23,900 bases of DNA from Chara braunii (GCA_003427395.1 BFEA01000881.1:76557-100456); one strand, 5' to 3'; positions 9,110-17,297 are shown, numbered from the stretch's first letter. A program made the numbers and translations. The notes: generated by a model from the letters alone, not told the origin.

Positions 9110-10558
9110 AGAAGACCGGTGTCGAGCGCATCGGTCCGGCACTGCACAAGGCAGCGCGGGACCCTCCAATCAAAACAGGTTTTCCCGCTTCCCTGGCTTC
9201 CGTGGTTGCCTTGATTTCCCTGGCCCTGGTAGCCTTGGTTGTCCCATTGACCTCCTCGGTCGCCGCCATTCCTGCCACGTCCTCTTCCACCGCCTCTCCC
9301 TCCATTCCCCTGGTTTCCCTGGCCTTGATTACCTCCACCTACCACGCTACCTTGTGAGCTAGGTGCGGGCGATGGAGGTGGCACCGTGGGCTGGGCCTAA
9401 GCGGCAGGGTAACTTGGAGGTGGCATATTTGCTTGGGGCCCAGCATATGGTACCACCTGTCCGGGCGGAGCCGGACTTCCCCATGGTACAAAAATATTGT
9501 ACATAGGCCATGGCCACTGCCCGAACGGTGGTGCTGGTACTTGCGATGGTCCCACACTACTCGATGGAGCCGATGCAACCGCCATTGTTTGGGGCATCTG
9601 CCCTTTTCCTAAACCTTGCCCCCCCTGGGCTAGGTTGCGCTGCTTGCGTAGCGCCTTCGAGAGGTGTTGTGGCACAGGCTCTTCCTTTTCCCACTCTTCC
9701 TGAACAACTTCCTCCACCACTTGATCCTTTCCTTTTCCTTGGACCGTCGTCACTACCTAGTTCTGTATCACCACATCTTTTTCGTAGCCCAGTTATGCCA
9801 GTACATCAGTGATAATTCTCCTTACTCCTGGGGTTCCGGACGCTGTGGCATCCCTTTCCTTCCTCTTACGCCTTTGCATGCGCATCTGGTATTGCTCTAC
9901 CTCGTCCAAACTCCCCTTTGCCATGCCTTTGTCAATAGTGGCCCCCAGGTGAGCTTCTCGCTCCCTCCTCCATGGCTAGTCAGCTCTGCAGCCTCCGCGG
10001 CTATGAGTAGCCCCAAAAAGATAGCGCATTGGGCTTCCTCTGAGATGCCATGAACCTTTCTTGCCTTCTTCTTGAATTCCTGTACGAATGCCCCCACCGT
10101 GGTGAAGTCATCCCTGTTCATGGTTTCCAGGTCCGCCGTGGTTAAGAGTCCATCGCCCAGCCTATACTTCCTCTGCATCCCATCACCGTGCTAAAGTCGT
10201 CCCTGTTCATGGCTTCCAGGTCCGCCGTGGTTAACAGTCCATCGCCCAACCTATACTTCCTTTGCATCCTATCCTTGAATCTGGCCCAGCTGCCATTGGC
10301 CGCCCTTATAACTTTTTTCACCTCTTGATGGTGGACATGGAGCACATACTTCATGATGCGCTGAAATTTCACCTCGTCCGATAACCCCACCAAAGCTTGC
10401 TCCACCAGATCCAGTCAATCTGAAACCCGCTCCCCATTGAAGTGGAAAGTATTGATTTTGGGGACATTACTCGGCGTCCTCTCCCGCTTATCCATTGCCT
10501 CAATGAGGTCCTCGAGCGTCAGGGCCTTCCCCTCGCCATCTACTATAGGGCCTGACAT
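9110..10558 (-). pseudogene. gag: Ty3-type retrotransposon gag, decayed
   Basis: Minus-strand start ATG at 10558-10556 gives MSGPIVDGEGKALTLEDL, followed by FNGERVSD, then a TGA where Trp is expected, and LDLVEQALVGLSDEVKFQ. The next part, VKKVIRAANGSWARFKDRM with YRLGDG, matches the retrotransposon gag fold. AFVQEFKKKARKV and SEEAQCAIFLGL follow, then a Pro/Gln-rich linker (HLSKALRKQRNL) and a Gly/Arg/Asn-rich RNA-binding stretch (GGRGGGRGRGRNGG). It ends in a degenerate zinc knuckle, TCFDWRVPRCLVQC, in which Cys and His ligands have changed. At least three frameshifts and an 89-bp internal duplication break it. No protease, RT or integrase follows; at the 3' side the sequence runs straight into the opposing hAT tail. 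LTRs and a primer-binding site were not found. The capsid-like role is family knowledge. Confidence 0.82.
10112..10269. repeat. Internal tandem duplication within gag
   Basis: A segment of about 70 bp starting CCCTGTTCATGG occurs at 10112 and again at 10201 (period 89 bp). Both copies encode, on the minus strand, RKYRLGDGLLTTADLE plus MNRDDF, with a few substitutions (Thr/Ala, Thr/Ser). The duplication shifts the frame and so separates the two main gag frames. Confidence 0.85.
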
Positions 10559-10865
10559 TTTCGCGGGCTGTCTTTACCCGCCTTTCCCTGTTTTAAGAAA
10601 AACACACCATCTCATTCAGCAGTCTAATCCTATCGCATCTCACATCAAACCTCCACTATAATTCGCCTATGACTCAAGCCCAACAAGTCTTATCCTATTT
10701 CCACTCCTATAGGATTTATTTTTAATAAGCCCCATTTCTCCTTACAGGGTCTCCCTCATGACTTTCCAGTCTAAGGAATCAATCCAATCACATATAAGAC
10801 ATATTATAACAGTTATTTTATTACAGATAATCAGGCAAAGTATTATGTTTTGTTTTTCCTCATAT
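10559..10865. other. Upstream region of gag, nothing recognised
   Basis: This would be the 5' leader of the minus-strand gag. I searched by eye for an LTR end or a tRNA-complementary primer site and found none. It is AT-rich towards 10865. Confidence 0.4.
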
Positions 10866-11249
10866 GCCTATTTCTTCTCAAGCTTATACCCGGATGTCAT
10901 TCCACGAGGGACAACGGTAGGCTTCCGTTATCCCCGGCAACGGCGCCACCTCCATTGCCTGCACCTAGCTCACACCGAGTGGAGGGGGAGGCGGTGGAAA
11001 AGGATGTGGCAGGAATGGCGGCGGCCGAGGAGGTCAATGGGACAACCAAGGCTACCAGGGTCAGGGAAATCAAGCCAACCAAGGAAGCCAGGGAAGCGGG
11101 AGAACCCGTTTTGATTGGAGGGTCCCGCGCTGCCTTGTGCGGTGCCGGACCGATGGGCTCGACAGGTGGCGTCGTTGACGGGGATAACGAAAGCCTACCG
11201 TTGTCCCTGATGGAACGACATCCGGGTATAAGCTTGAGAAGAAATAGGC
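10866..11249. mobile_element. Small element with 86-bp terminal inverted repeats carrying a gag fragment
   Basis: 10866-10951 and the reverse complement of 11164-11249 align over 86 bp with about five differences; both begin GCCTATTTCTTCTCAAGC. The 212-bp interior encodes, on the plus strand, GRGGQWDNQGYQGQGNQ and FDWRVPRCLVRC, the Gly-rich stretch and zinc knuckle of the gag found in the opposite orientation at 9110-9385. This looks like a foldback or Pack-type element that captured retroelement sequence. No clear target-site duplication is visible. An alternative is a palindromic rearrangement of a larger element. Confidence 0.7.
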
Positions 11250-11790
11250 CTATCTGATTTTTGCATCAAAAAGTTATGGGATGGCTACTGAGGGACTAGG
11301 AGTGTTGTCGCGTCGTTTATTTAGTGTCGTTCTGTATAAGTATATGTGTGTGTGTGCGTGTGTTTTTATTTTTATGTTCTTTATAGTGGTGTGCGCGTGG
11401 TGTGTGGGATGCGTCCTAGTCGACCGGCGCAGAGTCGCGCTTGGGACCTCAGCCCCCCAAGATGTCGGTTCGCGTGCGGGTTCGATACAGGCATAATACT
11501 GCGCGTACCCCCTATGCTACAGCGAACGAGAAACGCCCTCGGCTGGTCCACCTCTACGATTGCAACTGATCAGCTTTCGTACTGTGGACTGGTAGTTCGG
11601 CGGGGATACGCCCACCTAAGGGAGGTGACAGCTCCCGTAAGGTGGAGGTAAGTCGTGCCTCGCGTAGGCCCTATCCTGTCGTAGGGGCTCGCAAGAGGTA
11701 TGGCTGGCGCACTCGACCAGAGCGGCTTGCGGAAGCTCCATTATGTATTCGCGACGAGGATCAGACCAACTCCTGCGTGACGCGGCCGGG
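11250..11790. other. Gene-free stretch
   Basis: It holds a short GT-rich run at about 11344-11371 and a GGGTTCGATAC phrase near 11478 that weakly resembles a Pol III B-box. No gene, terminus or repeat is recognised with confidence. Confidence 0.4.
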
Positions 11791-11791
11791 A

Positions 11792-11953
11792 GGGTCCCAC
11801 GCTGCCTTGTCTGGTGCCGGACCGATGCACTCGACACCGACAGGTGGAGGATCAGAGGGAGGATCAGCAGGTGGAGGAGCGGCACGTGGAGGAGTAGCAC
11901 GTGGAGGAGGAGGAGGCGGTGGAGCGGCACGGGGAGGGTGTGCAGCATCTTAG
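11792..11953 (+). repeat. Zinc-knuckle-derived module joined to GGAGGA-rich tail fragment
   Basis: The 45-bp module GGGTCCCACGCTGCCTTGTC followed by GCCGGACCGATGCACTCGAC is a third copy of the gag zinc-knuckle end seen at 9112-9170 (minus) and 11121-11165 (plus). It is followed by GTGGAGGATCAGAGGGAGG-type sequence encoding QREDQQVEERHVEE in one frame, like the Glu/Gln-rich tail at 8880-9107. No intact gene. Confidence 0.6.
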
Positions 11954-12024
11954 TGCGGTGTGAGCATTTTATGGTCCCAGTCGGCAGTCGCCTCTAGTCG
12001 GACAGCACGGAGCACATCCCGACC

Positions 12025-12284
12025 GTGTATGGGATTCCCTCGCCTATCGTGCTCAGCGAGGCAGAGGGAGGTCCGCTACGGGACGTGGGAGATGAGGCGC
12101 TGCACGCGCTGCACGAGGCACAGGGCGAGGGAGGTCCGCTTCAAGACGTGCGAGAGGTTGGCCACGCAAGGACAAACAACCCGTTGCGGCACCAGCGGCA
12201 GAAGAGCCGAATGACGACTCCGGGGAGAGTGCACCGCTGCATAGGTCGAAGAAGAGGAGGACAAAGACTGCTGCAGAGGGAGAG

Positions 12285-12290
<6 letters not shown>
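12025..12290 (+). pseudogene. Protein fragment with duplicated EGGPL(R/Q)DV motif, unknown
   Basis: An open frame reads SEAEGGPLRDVGDEALHAL and then GEGGPLQDVREVGHA, reflecting a DNA duplication 64 bp apart (12063 and 12127). In a different frame at about 12180-12290 it reads VAAPAAEEPNDDSGESAPLH followed by RSKKRRTKTAA, an acidic stretch and a basic nuclear-localisation-like cluster. The second reading looks more protein-like, suggesting a frameshift between them. It then runs into a CA/GA microsatellite. I do not recognise the family; it may belong to a transposase tail. Confidence 0.35.

Positions 12291-12355
<65 letters not shown>
12286..12355. repeat. (AC)n(AG)n microsatellite
   Basis: A short CA run passes directly into about 56 bp of GA repeats. 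Confidence 0.97.
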
Positions 12356-12357
<2 letters not shown>

Positions 12358-12477
12358 CTGTTGTCTTCCACATTCCGGACCACTGTGCTTCCTGCTTGTC
12401 TTTAACTGAGGCCTTGAAAAGCTGTTTTGAAGTGTTTTTGTATTGTGTTCTGTTTGTATGCTTCCGTCTCCGTATGT

Positions 12478-12960
12478 GTGTCAAACAGTGTGTGACAGCC
12501 TGTCACAGTCTGTGTGTGTGTGTCAAACAGTGTGTGTGTGTGTGTCAAAGAGTCTGTGTGTGTGTCAAAGAATCTGTGTGTGTGTCAAACAGTCTGTGAC
12601 AGTTTGTCACAGTCTGTGTATGAGTGTGTCAAACAGTCTCTGTGTGTGTGTCAAGCAGTCTGTGTATGAGTGTGTCAAACAGTCTATGTGTGTGTGTCAA
12701 GCAGTCTGTGTATGAGTGTGTCAAACAGTCTGTGTGTGTGTGTCAAGCAGTCTGTGTGTGTGTGTCAAACAGTCTGTGTGTGTGTGTGTCAAACGGTCCG
12801 TGACACTCTGTCACAATCTGTGTGTGTGTGTAAAATAGTCCGTGTGTGTGTCAAACAGTCTGTGTGTGGGGGTGTCAAACAGTCTGTGTGGGGGGGTGTC
12901 AAACAGTTTGTCACGGTCTATCACAGTCTGTGTGTGTGTCAAACAGTCTGTCAGAATCTG
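12478..12960. repeat. Tandem array of GTGTGTGTCAAACAGTCT units
   Basis: The word TCAAACAG (variants TCAAGCAG and TCAAAGAG) occurs about 17 times. From 12629 to 12763 the spacing is 22-23 bp, and CAAACAG and CAAGCAG alternate to give a 45-bp higher-order unit that also alternates TGTATGAG. The open frames across it (Cys/Val/Ser-rich) are repeat translations. Confidence 0.93.
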
Positions 12961-13560
12961 TGTGTGTGCGTTGCCACATATGTGTGGCTGTTGGGGGGGC
13001 AACACACACAGACTGTGACTGACAGTCTATCATGGGGTGGGGGGGGGGGGGGGGGGTGGGGGGGGGGGAGCACACACACACTGTGACCGACAGTTTGTCA
13101 CAGTCTAGAGGGCAGTCGGTCACACAGACTGTGATAGACAGTCTGCCACACAGACTGTGACAGACAGTCTGTCACATAGACTGCGACAAACTCTGTGTGA
13201 GTTGGTCCCTGTTGCAGTCTGTGTGACAGACTGTCTGTCACAGTCTATGTGGCAGACTGTCTGTCACAGTCTGGTGGGCAGCACACCGACTGTGACAGAG
13301 TCTGTCCGGCTGGGGCACACAGACTCTGTCACACTCTGTGTGTGCTGCCCACCAGACTGCGACAGACTGTCGGTCACACAGATTGTGACAGACAGACTGT
13401 TGGGCACAGTCTATGTGTGCTTCCCAACGGACTTTCTGTCACAGTCTGTGTGTGCTGCCCAACAGACTGACTGTCACAGACTGTGTCATAGTTTGTCACA
13501 TATGGGTTAGTCTGTTGGGCAGCACACACAGACTGTGACAGGCAGTCTGTGTGTGCTGCG
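12961..13560. repeat. Array of alternating-orientation CAGACTGTGACAG/CTGTCACAGTCTG words
   Basis: The words of the preceding array continue here in inverted and mixed orientation, for example CACACAGACTGTGA repeated at about 27-bp spacing in 13120-13180, then CAGTCTGTGTGACAGACTG at 13215 onward. A phrase GTGTGCTGCCCA and its complement recur. The array contains long potential hairpins, including a perfect 31-bp inverted repeat (13437-13467 with 13510-13540). Confidence 0.9.
13034..13070. repeat. G-tract with G-quadruplex potential
   Basis: Nearly pure G over about 36 bp with two T interruptions, inside the inverted-word array. A C-tract of about 17 bp follows at about 13609-13627. Both lengths may be inexact in the assembly. 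Confidence 0.85.
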
Positions 13561-13715
13561 TGGGGGGACAGAGAGGATCTACTGGGGGGAAGTACAATTG
13601 CAGAACAGAGAACCCCCCCCCCCCCCCTCTACCACATCAGACACCGGGGAGGTTCAGGGGCACTACCTATGCCCCCCCCCGACCCCTATATTAAAAAAAA
13701 AAATAAAAAAAAATA

Positions 13716-13799
13716 CGTTCGCGTTCGCTGTTCGTTGGAGCCTATTCGCGTTCGGGCGAACATGTTCGTGTTCGCCGGCGAACGCGAACGGGGTGCTAC
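13716..13799. mobile_element. Right end of a GTTCG-type MITE-like element
   Basis: GTTCG or its complement CGAAC occurs nine times in 84 bp, and the segment ends in GTGCTAC, the same end as the element finishing at 20887. An A-rich run (13692-13715) precedes it. No matching left end lies upstream, so this copy is truncated on its left. No open reading frame is present. Confidence 0.6.
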
Positions 13800-13868
13800 G
13801 CAGGTTGTGACTGTGACATATGTTTCGTTGGAGTTTCATTGATTGTATATATAAATATATATATATCT

Positions 13869-14007
13869 GCATCGCACGGCGAGCGTGTTCGCGCCCCTTC
13901 ACGTTCGCGCGAACAGCTTGCGAACATGTTCGGACGAACATAATATTTTTCTGTTATATATATATTTCAGGTATTGATTTTTAACTTATGATTGGCTACG
14001 AATTTGA
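13869..14007 (+). mobile_element. Left half of a GTTCG-type MITE, split by the PLE
   Basis: It starts GCATCGCACGGCGAGCGTG, homologous to the intact left end at 23410 (GTAGCACGGCGAACGTG), and contains three GTTCG and three CGAAC words, then a TA-rich stretch and GATTGGCTACGAATTTGA. At that point the related copy at 23506-23560 continues with ACATAACACCAAGG, whereas here PLE sequence begins. The missing right half resumes at 20706. Confidence 0.75.
13996..14007. repeat. Target-site duplication, left copy
   Basis: CTACGAATTTGA at the left border of the PLE insertion corresponds to CTACAAATTTGA at 20706-20717 on the right border, 11 of 12 bases matching. The unoccupied version at 23514-23525 is CTACGAATTTGA. 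Confidence 0.75.
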
Positions 14008-14187
14008 CAGTACATGTTATGACAGTCAACTTACATTGGACAGCTTCTAAAAAGAAAACAGAAACTATTTTGGACAAGTTTACCAATACCTGTTATGATA
14101 GTCATCTTACGTTGGAAAAAACTAGTAGTGGTAATCAATGGTCGTACCTAGGATGCCGAATTTTGGTGGGTTGTGAGTCTGTTCGAG

Positions 14188-14293
14188 CTACGTTGCATAG
14201 AGTACACGTACGGGGGTTTCCCGTACTAAACGTACAGGTTATTTATGTACGGGATCTGTACATGAACCTGTACATCTTGTACGCCCCCGTACG

Positions 14294-14328
<35 letters not shown>

Positions 14329-14554
14329 GTCATCAAAAAAATCCGAAAAAAAACTATGTGATGCAAAAACACAAAACAAGCAACATTTGGCTGAGCATCA
14401 TCTTCAGACTCTTAATAGAATTTGAGGAAACAATATATAAACAATATCGAATTTAAAAAAAAAAAAAAAAAAAAACTCGTACGGGGTCCCTAGCGTACGA
14501 GTACAAGAATACGAATCCTTACTCGTACGAGGGTGCGTACAAGTGGCAACGTAG
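14188..14554. mobile_element. GTACG-type MITE with 8-bp target duplication
   Basis: Terminal inverted repeats CTACGTTGC and GCAACGTAG bound 367 bp, flanked by exact 8-bp direct repeats TGTTCGAG (14180-14187 and 14555-14562). The uninterrupted site is present in the other PLE copy at 19924-19931, which proves insertion. GTAC occurs nine times in the first 106 bp and five times in the last 80 bp. The middle is an A-tract plus an AT-rich core and has no coding capacity. An 8-bp duplication fits hAT-type transposition, although the end sequence is not a textbook hAT end. Confidence 0.88.
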
Positions 14555-14576
14555 TGTTCGAGTATACTGGCAGGCT

Positions 14577-14915
14577 ATGCATAAGAAACAAGATAGCTTG
14601 CTTGAAGGTAAGTGCCTTATTTTTCAGAATTTGCAGGATTACCGGTCATATTGCAGCAAGAAGCAGAAGGTTGCCATTTTCATTTTTTTTCTGCACAGGG
14701 CCTATGCAATGGGCACCTTGCCTGCTGCGGAGGCCTCTTTTCTTTTTTCCCTGAAAATGGAGCTCAGACAGCGAGGATTTCCTGATAGCTACTTCGACAA
14801 AGTCCTCTTTAATTTTAATGTGAAAATAGGGGGTGCCTGGTCTGTCTGGGTCCAGTGTTTTGCTAACTGGGTCGGTTCAGATCTGGACTGTAGCCTTTCG
14901 AAATTGGGACAGTAG
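14577..14915 (+). CDS. PLE reverse transcriptase C-terminal extension (partial, from truncated copy)
   Basis: This open frame continues, across the MITE, the frame of 14045-14187 (SKKKTETILDKFTNTCYD, LTLEKTSSGNQWSYLGCRI), which is the last RT motif. After the MITE it reads VYWQAMHKKQDSLLEGK, then LQDYRSYCSKKQKVA, LPAAEASFLFSLKMELRQRG, FPDSYFDKVLFNF and ends WVGSDLDCSLSKLGQ. It resembles the thumb region and C-terminal end of a PLE polyprotein. Both partial frames are open, so this copy preserves the C-terminus better than the downstream full-length copy, where an indel and a TAG interrupt the same region. It has no start of its own and is not expected to be expressed alone. Confidence 0.7.
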   Translation: MHKKQDSLLEGKCLIFQNLQDYRSYCSKKQKVAIFIFFLHRAYAMGTLPAAEASFLFSLKMELRQRGFPDSYFDKVLFNFNVKIGGAWSVWVQCFANWVGSDLDCSLSKLGQ

Positions 14916-15061
14916 TTTTTTAGCTCTGGTTTATCGCTTGGACACTGTACTTGGGATTGTTGTCCTCATCGGTCCAGTCCTGTTTTTGTCTGATGATCTT
15001 TTTTTTTGTTGATGTAGGATATAAGACAGTTTTCGATCACTCTTTCTGATCTCACCAGCGC

Positions 15062-15116
15062 TTGTCCCTGATGATGGCCGGTGTCTGGCGGCCCGACCGA
15101 AACACGTGTAGGGTAG
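15062..15116 (+). ncRNA. Hammerhead ribozyme motif, copy 1
   Basis: The core CTGATGA (15068-15074) and GAAA (15099-15102) are 31 nt apart. Stem II pairs 76-98, 77-97, 79-95, 80-94 and 81-93 with one C-A mismatch. Stem III is the minimal two-pair AC(103)/GT(108-109) stem around an ACGT loop, followed by A at 15110 as the cleavage-site base. Stem I pairs TTGTCC (15062-15067) with GGGTAG (15111-15116). Short stem III, type I hammerheads are an established feature of PLE pLTRs, where they work best in dimeric transcripts. Predicted cleavage lies between 15110 and 15111. Activity is inferred. Confidence 0.75.
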
Positions 15117-15205
15117 TCCGTTAGTCGCGCTTCAAGATCATGGCGCTCTGCGCCTACTTTCCGTTGTGCTTCATTACATATCTTTAATTGATGCGCTCGA
15201 CGATA

Positions 15206-15300
15206 TCTATGCTCGTCCTTCTTCTCTTTGCCTTCTTCTTCTTCTCTTTTCTTCTCTTCTTGTTCTTCTTCTTCTTCCTCTCTTTTTCTTTTTGGTCTTC
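15206..15300 (+). repeat. CTT-rich tract in PLE 3' region (copy 1)
   Basis: A CTTCTTCTCTTTT-type pyrimidine tract in the PLE 3' untranslated region, also present at 20576-20650 in copy 2. The open frames through it are low-complexity. Confidence 0.8.
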
Positions 15301-15352
15301 GTTTCTTTGTCAAAGTGTTGTTGCACTTGCATGTATTTACTTCACTGTGATA

Positions 15353-15454
15353 CGCACACAGAGAACCGTCGGGGGGATTGATCGCCTGGTACGAGTGACT
15401 GTGCGCACACAGAGAACCGTCGGGGGGATTGATCACCTCGTACGAGTGACTGTG
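15353..15454. repeat. 51-bp direct repeat, two copies, PLE 5' region
   Basis: CGCACACAGAGAACCGTCGG begins at 15353 and 15404; both units run through GGGGGATTGATC and end GTACGAGTGACTGTG. They differ at about three positions. They lie just after the junction between the truncated and full-length copies, upstream of ORF1, where promoter or packaging signals could sit. Confidence 0.9.
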
Positions 15455-15760
15455 ACCTTTGCCTATTTGCCTATTTATCTATCCACCTCTGTCGATCTGT
15501 TTGTTTATCCCTCGTTCGGAGGTACTTTTTCAGTCTACTTTTATTTTTTTCTTTCATCCTTCTCCCATCCATTTGCGCTGTGGAGGTAGTTAGAGCTCTT
15601 GCCCGGAGTTTTGCCAGTACGGGGACGACATTACTCCTCTTTCGTGATGTTTCGGCCTGGTGTGTGCCATTTTTGTCATCTTCCTTGACATTTTATTCAA
15701 GAATGTTATTTTCGTCATTGCCCGAATGGGGCAGAAATAACTGTCAATATTCAAGGCGCT

Positions 15761-17297
15761 ATGAGTGGCGGTTCGCAAGATGATGGAGGTGGTTTGCTTC
15801 CGGCACCAACCACGTCTACTTCCTCACAGTTGGCAGGTAATTCTGGAGTTTCGAATGCTCTTGTGCCGTACCAGGCGCCATCAAGTAGAAGTGCGAACGA
15901 TGGTGCGAACAGCTACGACGGATATGCTAACTATGGGAGTAATAGTGGTTACCAGGGAAATCAAGGCTATGGTGGGCAGCGGTTTTCGAAACCTTGGGGT
16001 GGAGGTTACAAGGATCGTGATCGTGACGATCGTTTCGATAAAATCTATGGCCTGCGCTCGGAGCGCGCTGAAGAATGGGAACGGAAGAAGCAGGAGGCTG
16101 CTAAGTTAGAGCTTCTTGAAGCGGAAAAAAGAAGGCTGCAAGCGGAGGAAGAAAAGAACGTGCAAGCCAGGAAAGAGAAGGAGCTACACGAGGCGAGGCT
16201 AGGGAAGATCGTTAGAGGCAGTCTGAAATCTGTTTGTGAGTCGGTTTTTGGGGAAAAAGGTCGATATTCCTGATGAGGATTAGTAGCGTACGGCGTGAGT
16301 TAGAGGAATTGAAAGCAAGATGTGGGGGGGATAAGGCAAAATCGAGTTTGGAGGCGTTATGGCGAGAGAAAAACGCTCTTCAAAAAGCCCAATCTATGAA
16401 CAATGAGGAGGAGAAACTCAAGAAGGAGATTGAGATGTTGAGGGCACACAACGACTCTACCAAGTTAGTTGACGCGGTCTCGGAAAGTTCAAGGAGTGAT
16501 GAGATTGTTGCGCTTCGTTTGCAGATTCATGAGCTCGAAGGTGTCCGCGCGGCGCTTCGGGATCGCAACAATGAACTGAGCAACTTGAAAAGTGAGAACT
16601 CGACACTCAAGAAAGACTTCTTGGATCTCAAAGACGAGATCGTTGAGCTTAAGAACGCTAATAACAAGCAGGCTTCAGAGACTGTCACTGAAAAGAGCCC
16701 ACCAGCTGAACCTAACACCGGGAAGCAGAGGATGGTTCCTATTGGCGACGTCGTCTGTACTCCTAAGGATCTAGATGCTCTCCATAAGGCATACAAGAAA
16801 GCGGAGGCGGGTGAAGAGATTGCCAACAAGGAGTTGCAAGCTCTGAAAGAGCGCATGACGCACATGGGGGCGCAATTACTGACGAAGCAGCGTCAATCGG
16901 TTAGAAGATCATCGGGGAGGAAGACAACACCTCGGAATCTGCGGCCTGCACTCAGTGCTGTTCAGATTGAGCCCGATGATTCGGGTAATGAGGAGGATCC
17001 TATGAAGACGAAAAACGTCGAAGAGGGTTTGGAGAAGCCCGAGGAAGTTCAGTTAAAGAAGTTGCAAGAAGAGGAGAGGCGATCATTGAGCACCACAAGG
17101 AAAGCGGATATGTTGAGCCTTGCGAGAAAGAAGGGATCACCTACCACAAACTGGATCAAGCCAAGGCCGATGTGGGAGAGATCCGTGCCAAGAGAAGATT
17201 TGCACAATGGCTCAAGGATCAAGGTCTCGAGGATGACGATGACGATGATCGAGACCTACAGTACGCTACCTCTACGGAAGATGTCAACGACGAGTGA
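15761..17297 (+). pseudogene. PLE ORF1: Gly/Asn-rich N-terminus and coiled-coil protein (gag-like), frameshifted
   Basis: ATG at 15761 gives MSGGSQDDGGGLLPAPTT, then a Tyr/Gly/Asn-rich stretch (YQGNQGYGGQRFSKPWGGGY) and a charged Glu/Lys helix (SERAEEWERKKQEAAKLE) up to a TGA at 16271-16273. An overlapping ATG at 16273 opens the next frame, with leucine heptads over about 150 residues (RRELEELKAR, EKLKKEIEMLRAHND, LRLQIHELEGVRAALRDRNN, KSENSTLKKDFLDLKDEIVE). Near 17080 the coding sense moves to a third frame: IIEHHKESGYVEPCEKEGIT, AKADVGEIRAKRRFAQWL and an Asp-rich end, stop at 17295-17297. Coiled coils with a low-complexity basic/Gly region fit an RNA-binding, self-associating ORF1 protein of retroelements. 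No zinc knuckle or enzyme motif is seen. That it belongs to the PLE is inferred from position and strand. Confidence 0.7.

Larger units (their letters stand above)
14008..15347 (+). mobile_element. 5'-truncated Penelope-like element copy (leading pLTR copy)
   Basis: From about 14045 the sequence aligns with 19785-20705 at roughly 90% or better, in direct orientation. It covers the end of the reverse transcriptase, the C-terminal extension, the 3' untranslated region with a hammerhead motif, and the CTT-rich tract. It ends at the phrase CATGTATTTAC-TTCAC, where the downstream copy ends CATGTATTTACCTCA. Immediately after begins the full-length copy, so the two form the tandem pseudo-LTR layout typical of PLEs. 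It is interrupted by a 367-bp MITE at 14188-14554. Confidence 0.85.

Noticed and set aside
8575-9384. Minus-strand 269-codon frame with Pro/Ala-rich repeats
   Set aside because: Only its first part (about 9110-9384) is gag; the rest is the antisense of the hAT acidic/Gln tail and of the transposase end.
11478-11500. GGGTTCGATAC as a Pol III B-box
   Set aside because: Single degenerate box with no A-box at the right distance.
12396-13510. Cys/Val/Ser-rich open frames, superficially like cysteine-rich secreted peptides
   Set aside because: They follow the tandem GTGTGTCAAACAG array exactly and have no signal peptide or unique sequence.
12478-13560. CRISPR-like array
   Set aside because: Spacing of the word is close to regular, but the sequence between is part of the repeat, not unique spacers, and the context is eukaryotic.
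14603-14630. GTAAGT...TTTTCAG looking like a tiny intron in the PLE C-terminal region
   Set aside because: It is only about 20 bp and translates in frame within a conserved segment (SLLEGKCLIFQNLQDY).
15188-15589. Open frames through the CTT tract and 51-bp repeat
   Set aside because: Low-complexity untranslated region of the PLE; not conserved as a frame in the second copy.
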